Positions 26,943-34,835 of a stretch of DNA of 64,000 bases are shown here, one piece after another; position 1 is the stretch's first letter; each line of letters opens with the position of its first letter. The position numbers and the translations under genes were made by a program. Source of the DNA: an uncultured Cellulophaga sp. (lineage in GTDB: Bacteria > Bacteroidota > Bacteroidia > Flavobacteriales > Flavobacteriaceae); the NCBI GenBank assembly GCA_947491225.1, contig CANLIE010000002.1, forward strand, positions 62,001 through 126,000, given 5' to 3'. The notes under the pieces are model-generated. The model did no database searches. It was not told where the DNA came from and saw only the letters and a list, made by a program, of their open reading frames with translations.

Positions 26943-29660
26943 CTATCTTCTTCTAGGTTGGCTTCTTTGCTCCCATTTAAGATCCTTAAGAATGGAACTT
27001 TTTATTCCAATAAAAAAATACCATCTTTCATACTGTCCAAAAGGAGTCCAGTTAAAATTCATTCTAAAACTTTTCAAGTCTCTTTCAAAACGAAATTGGG
27101 TAAGGGTAAAGCCTTTATTTTTAAAGTCATAACCAGAAGAGAGCCCTACTTTCCAACTTGGTGTTAAGTCAATATTTCCAGAAAACATTAGCGAATTATT
27201 GCTAATTTCATCTTGTCTATTGCTATTACTATAACTAATAGTATAAGCTATTCTTAGGTCCCAAGGTAATTTATTACCGTATAATGAATTTTCTTTTTCT
27301 TCTTCATCTTCCTCATCATCAGATATACCACCTAGTCTAGAGTTGTTAAAGTCATCACTTCGCCCAAACAAATCATCAGTTCTACCTCCGCTTGCAGCAG
27401 TATAAGAATCATCAGTATCACTATCTTCTTTATTATCTTTTTTACTTTTTTTGTCAAATATTTTGCTACTTAAGGAGTATCCAATATTAGCACCTGCAGA
27501 AGTTAGTCTAAAAAGACTTCCTCCATTATCAACGTTAAAAGTATTTATCCTTGTTCCTTTATTATCTATGGCATAAGGATCTAAGCCCGCAGAAAAATTA
27601 ATAGACATTTTTTTGTCTAGTATACTTGTCCCTCCACTAACTCTAAGTGGGCTTAAGCGTAAAGAGTCTGCTTGAAAATTATAACTAGAAGATATATTAA
27701 AACTATTTAATATGGATATTTTTTTAGGTTCTGTGGCTGTGGAGTCTCTGTCTTTTACTTTTGCTTCCAAAGTATTTTGTATAGAGAAGCTCATAGCACT
27801 GCTTTGTCTAAGACCAGGAGCTCCATTTAACGTGCCTTCAAACTTACTGTATTGTACCATATTGCCATCGCCATCTATATATGCATCATAGGTATCTTCA
27901 AAAGAGGGAGTATAACCATAGCTTATAGAAGGTCTCATTACATGTCTAATGGCTTGTAGTTTTTTATTTTCACCAAATGTATATGTACCATATACAGTAG
28001 TACCAATGCTTGTATTTAAATTGTATTTGTTGTAACGATCAAAACCTTTAATGGTATCACGAACAACTTTTTTTGTAACAGGATCATAAGACTTATTAAA
28101 AGTTTCTAAAGTCCATATATCCTCATATGTAGCTCCAACACTAACACTAAAATGTTTTAAAATTTTAAAGTTTGTACTAATAGGTATGCTATGGCGAGCT
28201 CCAATACGAGCGTTTTTAAACATCTCTGATTTAAAAAATAAAGAATCAGGGGTTTGTATTCTGTTTTCTCCTCTTAGGTTATATTGAAAATTTATATTTT
28301 GAATAATTCCTTTTTTTGTGCCATCTCTTTTCGCAAACGGAAAGATACGTTCCATATTTGCTTGTAAAGTAGGTAATGTTAAATTGATGAGTTTTGTATT
28401 TGTGTTTTGATTATGAGTTGCAGTTAAACTCACATTTACCGAAGGATATTCAGGAAAAGTCTTAGAATACGAAATGGACGATGATAAGTTGTTATTTTGT
28501 GTATTTGGTACATTAATTTGGTTTAATGAGTTTTTGTAGTATTCACTACTACCTAAATTCACAGATGCAGATAACCTTGAGTTGGGGTTAGATTTTGGAT
28601 CTTGTGAATGAGATATTTGTATATTATAATTAGAACTTCTACTGTAATCATCAAAACCTTTTTGACTGTTTATTTGATTTTCATACCTAATATTAATATT
28701 TCCTTTATACTTATACCTTTTTGTATAAATGGATTGACCTCTAAAACCATAACTTCCATTTGTATAGAAATCTCCCAACACTGTTAAATCTAAATAATCA
28801 TTTATAGGAAAATAATACCCTCCATTTTGTATAAAATATCCTCTGTTTGGATCACTACCAAAAGTTGGAAAAATAAGACCAGCCGTATTACCTGTTGTTA
28901 ATGGAAAATAGGCAAAAGGTAATGCTATGGGCGTAGGTACATCTGCAATGTACATATTGCTATATCCAGCAATCATTTTTTTGCCAGGAACAAATTTACC
29001 TTTGCGTACTAAAATATAATAATCAGGATTCAAGGTATCCTTGGCTGTGGTTACTTTAGCTCTGTTCATAAAATAAACAGAATCATTCTCTTTTTTCGTA
29101 ATTTCAGCATACACCTTCATCGCATCACTGCCTAAATTACCAAGACCAGCCTGTTGTTCTGTTCTAGAATTCCAAATAATTGCTTTTTGACTGTCAAAAT
29201 TAAACCGTATAGAGTCGGGTTTTACAATTTGGTTGCCTTGTTTAAAGTTTGGTATTTGAGTATAGGTACCTGTAGAGTCTTTAATTCTACCTGCATAAAC
29301 TTCATTTTTAGCCAAATCTAATACAATAACGCCAGCTTTTAGCTCAGTATCTTGGTAATAGAGTTCCGCTTTATTATAAAGATATATTTTTTGCTCTTTA
29401 CGTGCGTATTTCATATAGCCTTCAGCATTTCTTTTTACCTTGTCTACTAAAATAGCATCTTTAATTATAGTAGTATCTTTACCAATACTATCTTTTTTTT
29501 GTGATTTAGTAAGAATATCTATAGGTATAAGTGGTGCTACTATAGAGTCTTTTTTTGCTTTTATGTTTAAGGGAATTACCTTATCTTCTTGGGCAGATAG
29601 GCTTACAACCCCTATAAATAGGAGTAAATAAAAAAGTAAACGATGTTTATTTGATTGCAA
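26943..29660 (-). CDS. lptD: LPS-assembly protein LptD
   Basis: LptD is the outer-membrane barrel that inserts lipopolysaccharide. I choose a TTG at 29660 (905 residues) because it leaves a clean signal peptide (QSNKHRLLFYLLLFIGVVSL, cleavage after SLSA) and because the -7 element at 29716-29709 lies over the upstream ATG at 29711. An OstA-type beta-jellyroll follows (AEGYMKYARKEQKIYLYNKA), then the long barrel region (PFAYFPLTTGNTAGLIFPTF) to the C-terminus. A low-complexity acidic insertion (DDEEDEEEKE) lies about 115 residues from the C-terminus. Divergent from the amidase gene. Confidence 0.9.
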   Translation of the reverse strand: MQSNKHRLLFYLLLFIGVVSLSAQEDKVIPLNIKAKKDSIVAPLIPIDILTKSQKKDSIGKDTTIIKDAILVDKVKRNAEGYMKYARKEQKIYLYNKAELYYQDTELKAGVIVLDLAKNEVYAGRIKDSTGTYTQIPNFKQGNQIVKPDSIRFNFDSQKAIIWNSRTEQQAGLGNLGSDAMKVYAEITKKENDSVYFMNRAKVTTAKDTLNPDYYILVRKGKFVPGKKMIAGYSNMYIADVPTPIALPFAYFPLTTGNTAGLIFPTFGSDPNRGYFIQNGGYYFPINDYLDLTVLGDFYTNGSYGFRGQSIYTKRYKYKGNINIRYENQINSQKGFDDYSRSSNYNIQISHSQDPKSNPNSRLSASVNLGSSEYYKNSLNQINVPNTQNNNLSSSISYSKTFPEYPSVNVSLTATHNQNTNTKLINLTLPTLQANMERIFPFAKRDGTKKGIIQNINFQYNLRGENRIQTPDSLFFKSEMFKNARIGARHSIPISTNFKILKHFSVSVGATYEDIWTLETFNKSYDPVTKKVVRDTIKGFDRYNKYNLNTSIGTTVYGTYTFGENKKLQAIRHVMRPSISYGYTPSFEDTYDAYIDGDGNMVQYSKFEGTLNGAPGLRQSSAMSFSIQNTLEAKVKDRDSTATEPKKISILNSFNISSSYNFQADSLRLSPLRVSGGTSILDKKMSINFSAGLDPYAIDNKGTRINTFNVDNGGSLFRLTSAGANIGYSLSSKIFDKKSKKDNKEDSDTDDSYTAASGGRTDDLFGRSDDFNNSRLGGISDDEEDEEEKENSLYGNKLPWDLRIAYTISYSNSNRQDEISNNSLMFSGNIDLTPSWKVGLSSGYDFKNKGFTLTQFRFERDLKSFRMNFNWTPFGQYERWYFFIGIKSSILKDLKWEQRSQPRRR

Positions 29661-29708
29661 GGCTATAAATCCTATTTTTGTAATGATTTGGCTCGGCGTT
29701 TCGGAGTT

Positions 29709-29736
29709 CAAACTTACGGATATTTTTTATTTCAAT
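29709..29736 (-). promoter_or_regulatory. Candidate lptD promoter
   Basis: TAAGTTTG (29716-29709 on the minus strand) is a perfect TAnnTTTG element, with ATTG about 16 bases upstream as a weak -33 box. The predicted transcript start near 29702 lies downstream of the ATG at 29711, which argues for the internal TTG start of lptD. Confidence 0.4.
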
Positions 29737-29764
29737 AATACGCATTAGAATAAATTTAACCTAA

Positions 29765-31021
29765 ATGAAGAAAACATTTTTTAAAAATACATTAAAATTG
29801 AAATGGTTTTATCCAATAGGATTATTTTTACTATTGTGTATATTATCATCATTCCGCTTAATATATGAAGCCATAAATTATCAAGATAAGTTTGTTGTTG
29901 TTCTAGATGCAGGACATGGAGGCCATGACCCTGGTAATTTAGGTAATGGCTATTTGGAAAAAAACATAGCTCTTAACATTGTATTGAAAGCAGGTGAGTT
30001 ATTGGAGCAAAATCCCAATATAAAAGTAATATACACAAGGAAGGATGATACTTTTATAGATTTATTTGTAAGGGGAGAAATAGCAAATAAAGCAAATGCA
30101 GATTTATTTATTTCTGTACATTGTGATTCGCACTCCTCAGATGCACATGGGGCAGGAACTTTTGTTCTAGGGCTAAACGCTAACAAACAAAATTTTGAGA
30201 TAGCTAAAAAGGAAAACTCTGTAATATATCTAGAGGATAATTATGAATCTAAATATGCTGAGTATAATATTAATTCTCCGGAATCAATTATTGGACTAAC
30301 CATAATGCAAGAAGAGTTTTTAGAGCAAAGTATAACACTAGCCAAATTAATGCAAGATAAATTTTCTAATAAGCTAAAACGAACAGATAGAAAAGTAAAG
30401 CAGGCGGGGTTCATTGTTCTGCATCAAACATTTATGCCTAGTGTTTTGGTAGAAACAGGTTTTTTAACAAACAAAGACGAGGGTAAATATTTAAATTCTA
30501 AATCAGGACAATTAGAAATGGGTACAGCTATAGCTGAATCTGTTTTAAGCTATATGGATCAAATGGTTAGTGGCGTTACAAATACAAATGAAGAAAATAA
30601 AACCCCAGAGATAGAAGAAGACATAGTAGTAACCAGAGGAAATGAGAAACAACAAATTGCTATAGAAAAAAAAACAGAAGAAGTTGTTCCAGCAATAAAA
30701 GAATCAACAACTCCAATAGCTATAAAAAAAAATACCTCTGAGCATAATTCTAAGCCTAACATAGAATTTAGAGTACAATTATTCGCAAGTTCAAAAGTTA
30801 TAAATTTAAGTCCTGATAATTTTAAGGGGCTTAATACGTTAAGTAAAGAACCTGTTAATACAATGTATAGATATATGACAGGTAAAGCAAAAACATATTA
30901 TGATGCCAAATTAATAAAATCCAATGCAGACATAAAAGGGTATTCAACTTCATACATAGTTGCATACAAAGATGGAATACGAATAAAAGTTGAAGATGCA
31001 TTAAAACATATTGAAGAATAA
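29765..31021 (+). CDS. N-acetylmuramoyl-L-alanine amidase (Amidase_3)
   Basis: The 418-residue product has an N-terminal membrane segment (FYPIGLFLLLCILSSF) and a zinc amidase domain with VVLDAGHGGHDPG (His ligand), the Glu ligand in GYLEKNIALNI, ISVHCDSHSS (second His) and VLVETGFLTN (catalytic Glu). A low-complexity linker leads to a C-terminal SPOR-like domain (EFRVQLFASSK...YIVAYKDGIRIKVEDAL) that would bind denuded glycan. It cleaves peptide stems from peptidoglycan during division. It is first in a plus-strand run with mlaD and the Fe-S genes. Confidence 0.9.
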   Translation: MKKTFFKNTLKLKWFYPIGLFLLLCILSSFRLIYEAINYQDKFVVVLDAGHGGHDPGNLGNGYLEKNIALNIVLKAGELLEQNPNIKVIYTRKDDTFIDLFVRGEIANKANADLFISVHCDSHSSDAHGAGTFVLGLNANKQNFEIAKKENSVIYLEDNYESKYAEYNINSPESIIGLTIMQEEFLEQSITLAKLMQDKFSNKLKRTDRKVKQAGFIVLHQTFMPSVLVETGFLTNKDEGKYLNSKSGQLEMGTAIAESVLSYMDQMVSGVTNTNEENKTPEIEEDIVVTRGNEKQQIAIEKKTEEVVPAIKESTTPIAIKKNTSEHNSKPNIEFRVQLFASSKVINLSPDNFKGLNTLSKEPVNTMYRYMTGKAKTYYDAKLIKSNADIKGYSTSYIVAYKDGIRIKVEDALKHIEE

Positions 31022-31072
31022 TTTTATTATTTAAAACTAATTCTAATTATATTAGAGCAAAAAACATTTCTA

Positions 31073-32038
31073 TTGAAACTATCTAGAGAACTTAAAACAG
31101 GTATTATTGCAATTGGTGGCATATTGTTGTTTATTTTAGGATTTAGTTACTTAAAGGCTACACCCTTATTTGATAACAGCAAAACTTTTTATGCTGTATA
31201 TAAAAACGTTGGAGGGTTGCAGCCAGGAACTCAAGTTTCCATAAATGGTTTTGCAGTAGGAAAAGTAAATGATATTAGATTCAAAGATATGGGAGGTAAT
31301 TTACTGGTAACATTCTCCGTGGATAATAGTTTTGAGTTTTCAAAGAATAGTGTGGCAGAATTATATGATACAGGTATAATTGGAGGTAAAGGTATTCAAA
31401 TAATTCCTGTTTTTGATAATGCAGTTATGGCAGTGTCAGGAGATACATTGTTAACCAATACTAAGCCAGGTTTAACGGATTTGGTACAAAAAAATCTTGC
31501 TCCTTTACAATCTAAAGTAGAAGGCGCAGTTTCCAATGCAGATTCATTATTAGTGAATTTTAATGACATATTAGATGATAAAACAAAAAAGGATTTGCAA
31601 AATAGTATTAGTGGATTAAATGAATTAATTAATAGTTTTAAAATAACTACCAATTCATTAAATAGCTTAATGGCTAATAACAAGGATCAATTAGAGGCAT
31701 CTTTGGCAAATATAAAAACTATTACAGAAAATTTTTCTAAAATATCTGGTTCATTGTCAGAAGCAGGATTGGATAAAAGCATTGTCAGTTTGCAAAAAAC
31801 AGTTAATAATTTAGATAAACTGCTAATGAAGATTGATAAAGGTGAAGGTACACTAGGAAAGTTAATGAATAATGAAGAACTTTATGATAATTTAGCAGAA
31901 GCATCTAAGGAATTAGATTTACTCTTGCAAGATTTTAGATTAAATCCTAAGCGATATGTAAATGTTTCTGTTTTTGGAAAAAAACAAAAAGAGTATACAT
32001 TACCAGAAAATGATCCAGCAGAAAATATAGACAATTAA
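31073..32038 (+). CDS. MlaD/MCE family lipid-transport protein
   Basis: The start is a TTG at 31073, giving MKLSRELKTGIIAIGGILLF, the standard N-terminal anchor of this family; no ATG fits. A single MCE domain (about residues 38-115, NVGGLQPGTQVSINGFAVGK and LYDTGIIGGKGIQI) precedes a long coiled-coil region (LVNFNDILDDKTKKDL...). The 321-residue length is normal. It would be the substrate-binding subunit of an MCE lipid transporter in the periplasm. Its ATPase and permease are not nearby. Confidence 0.88.
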   Translation: MKLSRELKTGIIAIGGILLFILGFSYLKATPLFDNSKTFYAVYKNVGGLQPGTQVSINGFAVGKVNDIRFKDMGGNLLVTFSVDNSFEFSKNSVAELYDTGIIGGKGIQIIPVFDNAVMAVSGDTLLTNTKPGLTDLVQKNLAPLQSKVEGAVSNADSLLVNFNDILDDKTKKDLQNSISGLNELINSFKITTNSLNSLMANNKDQLEASLANIKTITENFSKISGSLSEAGLDKSIVSLQKTVNNLDKLLMKIDKGEGTLGKLMNNEELYDNLAEASKELDLLLQDFRLNPKRYVNVSVFGKKQKEYTLPENDPAENIDN

Positions 32039-32042
32039 ATTT

Positions 32043-33371
32043 ATGGAATATCTTCCCAATATCACTTTTTTACTAATATTAGTAGCTGGCATAGGATATT
32101 TTGCTAGAAATGTAAAAAGGCTTTATCGTAACATAAAGCTGGGTAAAGATGTAAATGTTAGTGATAATAAATCACAGCGTTGGAAGAATATGGCTCGTAT
32201 AGCGTTGGGTCAAACAAAAATGGTGGTTAGACCAATATCAGGCTTTCTTCATATTATTGTTTATGTTGGTTTTATTATAATTAATATTGAGGTATTAGAA
32301 ATTATCATAGATGGTATTTTAGGAACACACCGTGTTTTTGCTTCACTTGGTGTGGTTTATGACTTTTTAATTGGTTCTTTTGAAATTTTAGCTTTATTAG
32401 TCATAGTTTCAGTTGTCATTTTCTGGATAAGAAGAAATATCATTTCAATTAAAAGGTTCATTAACCCAGAAATGAAAGGTTGGCCTAAAAAAGATGGCAA
32501 TATAATTCTATATATAGAGTTTGTATTAATGCTCCTTTTTTTAACAATGAATGGTGCAGATTACCAATTACAAAATATAGATGCTCTTCATTATGTAAAA
32601 GCAGGTTCATTTCCAGTAAGTCAGTTTATTGCACCATTGTTCAGTGAAATGTCAGAAGACAGTTTAATAATCTTAGAGCGTACGGCTTGGTGGTTGCACA
32701 TAGTTGGTATTCTATTATTTTTAAATTATTTATACTATTCTAAACATTTACATATTGTACTAGCCTTTCCAAATACATATTATGGAAAAATTAATCCTAA
32801 GGGACAGTTAGATAACTTAGCATCTGTAACAACAGAAGTTAAAATGATGATGGATCCAAATGCAGATCCTTTTGCTGCTTCAACTGGAGAAAATACAGGA
32901 GAACCAGATAAGTTTGGCGCTTCAGATGTTACAGATTTAAATTGGGTACAATTACTTAATGCATATACCTGTACAGAGTGTGGAAGATGTACTAGTGAAT
33001 GTCCGGCCAACCAAACAGGAAAATTATTATCGCCCAGAAAGATAATGATGGACACACGTGACAGGCTAGAAGAAGTTGGAAAAAATATTAATAAAAATAA
33101 TGGAGAACTAATAGCTGATGGAAAACAGTTATTGGGAGATTACATAACCACAGAAGAGCTTTGGGCTTGTACATCATGTAATGCTTGTACAGAAGCTTGC
33201 CCAGTAAGTATAGATCCATTATCCATAATTACGGATATGCGGCGTTATTTAGTAATGGAGGAGTCAGCTGCTCCATCAGATTTAAACAATATGATGGGCA
33301 ATATAGAAAATAATGGAGCGCCATGGCCATTTAATCAAATGGATAGGTTAAACTGGAAAAACGAATCATAA
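32043..33371 (+). CDS. Membrane Fe-S oxidoreductase (HdrC/NarI-like with two 4Fe-4S motifs)
   Basis: The 442-residue product has several N-terminal membrane helices of a NarI-like cytochrome-b type (FLHIIVYVGFIIINIEVLEI; WWLHIVGILLFLNYLYY) and two ferredoxin motifs: CTECGRCTSECP (Cys310, 313, 316, 320) and CTSCNACTEACP (Cys376, 379, 382, 386). It probably passes electrons between a soluble partner and the quinone pool. The next gene encodes a CCG-domain protein, so the pair resembles HdrB/HdrC or the GlcF/LutA type. The substrate is not evident. It starts 4 bases after mlaD. Confidence 0.85.
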   Translation: MEYLPNITFLLILVAGIGYFARNVKRLYRNIKLGKDVNVSDNKSQRWKNMARIALGQTKMVVRPISGFLHIIVYVGFIIINIEVLEIIIDGILGTHRVFASLGVVYDFLIGSFEILALLVIVSVVIFWIRRNIISIKRFINPEMKGWPKKDGNIILYIEFVLMLLFLTMNGADYQLQNIDALHYVKAGSFPVSQFIAPLFSEMSEDSLIILERTAWWLHIVGILLFLNYLYYSKHLHIVLAFPNTYYGKINPKGQLDNLASVTTEVKMMMDPNADPFAASTGENTGEPDKFGASDVTDLNWVQLLNAYTCTECGRCTSECPANQTGKLLSPRKIMMDTRDRLEEVGKNINKNNGELIADGKQLLGDYITTEELWACTSCNACTEACPVSIDPLSIITDMRRYLVMEESAAPSDLNNMMGNIENNGAPWPFNQMDRLNWKNES

Positions 33372-33390
33372 ATAGAAATCTAAGATATCT

Positions 33391-34182
33391 ATGAGTAATG
33401 AATTAAGAGTACCAACAATGGCAGAATTATTTGCAGAAGGAAAACAACCAGAAGTATTATTTTGGGTTGGTTGTGCAGGTAGTTTTGATGATAGAGCTAA
33501 GAAAATTACAAAAGCATTTGTCAAAATACTAAACAAAGCCAATGTTAACTTTGCAGTTTTGGGTACAGAAGAAAGTTGCACAGGTGATCCAGCAAAGAGA
33601 GCGGGCAATGAATTCTTATTTCAAATGCAGGCAGTTACAAATATTGAAGTAATGAATGCTTATGAAGTAAAAAAAATTGTCACTGCTTGTCCACACTGTT
33701 TTAATACCATAAAAAATGAATATCCAGAATTAGGAGGTAATTATGAAGTAGTTCACCATACCCAATTTTTGAAGAGTTTATTGGAAGAAGGAAGAATTAC
33801 TATGGAAGGCGGCCAGTTTAAAGGAAAAAGAATTACATTTCATGACCCATGTTATTTAGGAAGGGCTAATGGAGTATATGAAGCTCCCCGAGAGCTTATT
33901 CGTAAGCTTGATGCTGAACTTGTAGAAATGAAAAATTGCAAGAAGAAAGGGTTATGTTGTGGAGCAGGTGGCGCACAAATGTTTAAAGAATCAGAAAAAG
34001 GAACTAAGGACGTAAATATTGAGAGAACAGAACAAGCCTTAGAAATAAAACCAGAAATTATAGCAGCAGCTTGTCCATTTTGTAATACAATGATGACTGA
34101 TGGTGTAAAAAACAAAGAAAAAGAAGAGGATGTTGCTGTTATGGACATAGCAGAACTTATAGCAAAAGCTGAAGATTTATAG
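33391..34182 (+). CDS. CCG-domain Fe-S oxidoreductase subunit (HdrB/LutA-like)
   Basis: The 263-residue product contains two cysteine-rich CCG-type domains: VGCAGSFDDRAKK, ESCTGDPAKRAGN, TACPHCFNTIKNEYPELGG, then ITFHDPCYLGR, GLCCGAGGAQMFKESEKG and AACPFCNTMMTDG. Such domains bind unusual 4Fe-4S clusters in heterodisulfide reductase, glycolate oxidase and lactate oxidase complexes. It is cytoplasmic and should pair with the membrane Fe-S protein encoded 19 bases upstream. Confidence 0.88.
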   Translation: MSNELRVPTMAELFAEGKQPEVLFWVGCAGSFDDRAKKITKAFVKILNKANVNFAVLGTEESCTGDPAKRAGNEFLFQMQAVTNIEVMNAYEVKKIVTACPHCFNTIKNEYPELGGNYEVVHHTQFLKSLLEEGRITMEGGQFKGKRITFHDPCYLGRANGVYEAPRELIRKLDAELVEMKNCKKKGLCCGAGGAQMFKESEKGTKDVNIERTEQALEIKPEIIAAACPFCNTMMTDGVKNKEKEEDVAVMDIAELIAKAEDL

Positions 34183-34257
34183 TTATTTTAAATTAAATGG
34201 TTGTCAATAAAATGTAACCGCAATATATTATCCTTTCCAAATCATTATATAAAAGAT

Positions 34258-34740
34258 ATGTTAGTAGATTTTAATGCATTGCCAGATACATCTCGTATTT
34301 GGATATACCAGGCTAATAGGTCATTAACACCTGAAGAGTTAGAAGACATAAAACAAGCTTTAGATGACTTTATAGTTGGGTGGACTGCACACGGTAGTGA
34401 ACTTACAGCTGGTTATGAAATAAAATATAAGCGGTTTATTATCTTGGCTTTAGACCAAACCAATGCATCAGCATCTGGTTGCTCAATAGATACGTCCGTT
34501 CGTTTTATTCAAACTTTAGAAGAAAAGTATAACATAGAGTTATTAGATAAGATGAATGTTTCTTATAAACAAGGAGAATTTATTGCTTATAAAACTTTGG
34601 TTGAATTTAAAAATATGGCCAAGAATAAGTCTGTTTCTAAAAAAACAATTGTATTTAACAATCTGGTTGCCAATAAATTTGAGTATCTAAATCATTGGGA
34701 AGTACCAGCTGAAGAAAGCTGGCATAGCAGATTTATGTAG
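34258..34740 (+). CDS. Conserved Bacteroidota protein of unknown function
   Basis: The frame opens at a TTG at 34201, but the ATG at 34258 (MLVDFNALPDTSRIWIYQAN, 160 residues) is the better start because conserved family members begin there. Conserved segments include GWTAHGSELTAGYEIKYKRF, GCSIDTSVRFI and NVSYKQGEFIAYKTL. Relatives are often labelled ABC transporter ATPase, but no Walker A, signature or Walker B motif is present, so I reject that label. It follows the Fe-S pair in the same direction. Confidence 0.75.
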   Translation: MLVDFNALPDTSRIWIYQANRSLTPEELEDIKQALDDFIVGWTAHGSELTAGYEIKYKRFIILALDQTNASASGCSIDTSVRFIQTLEEKYNIELLDKMNVSYKQGEFIAYKTLVEFKNMAKNKSVSKKTIVFNNLVANKFEYLNHWEVPAEESWHSRFM

Positions 34741-34835
34741 TTCAAAAGCTATTTCTTTTAATTAGCCTATATTTTTTGTTCTATTACTGCATAAGTTTTA
34801 AATTTCACTGTATCGAGTTTGTTTTAGATTAGTTT

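Noticed and set aside
34201-34740. Label of ABC transporter ATPase commonly given to this family
   Set aside because: No Walker A, Walker B or LSGGQ motif is visible in the 160-179 residue product.
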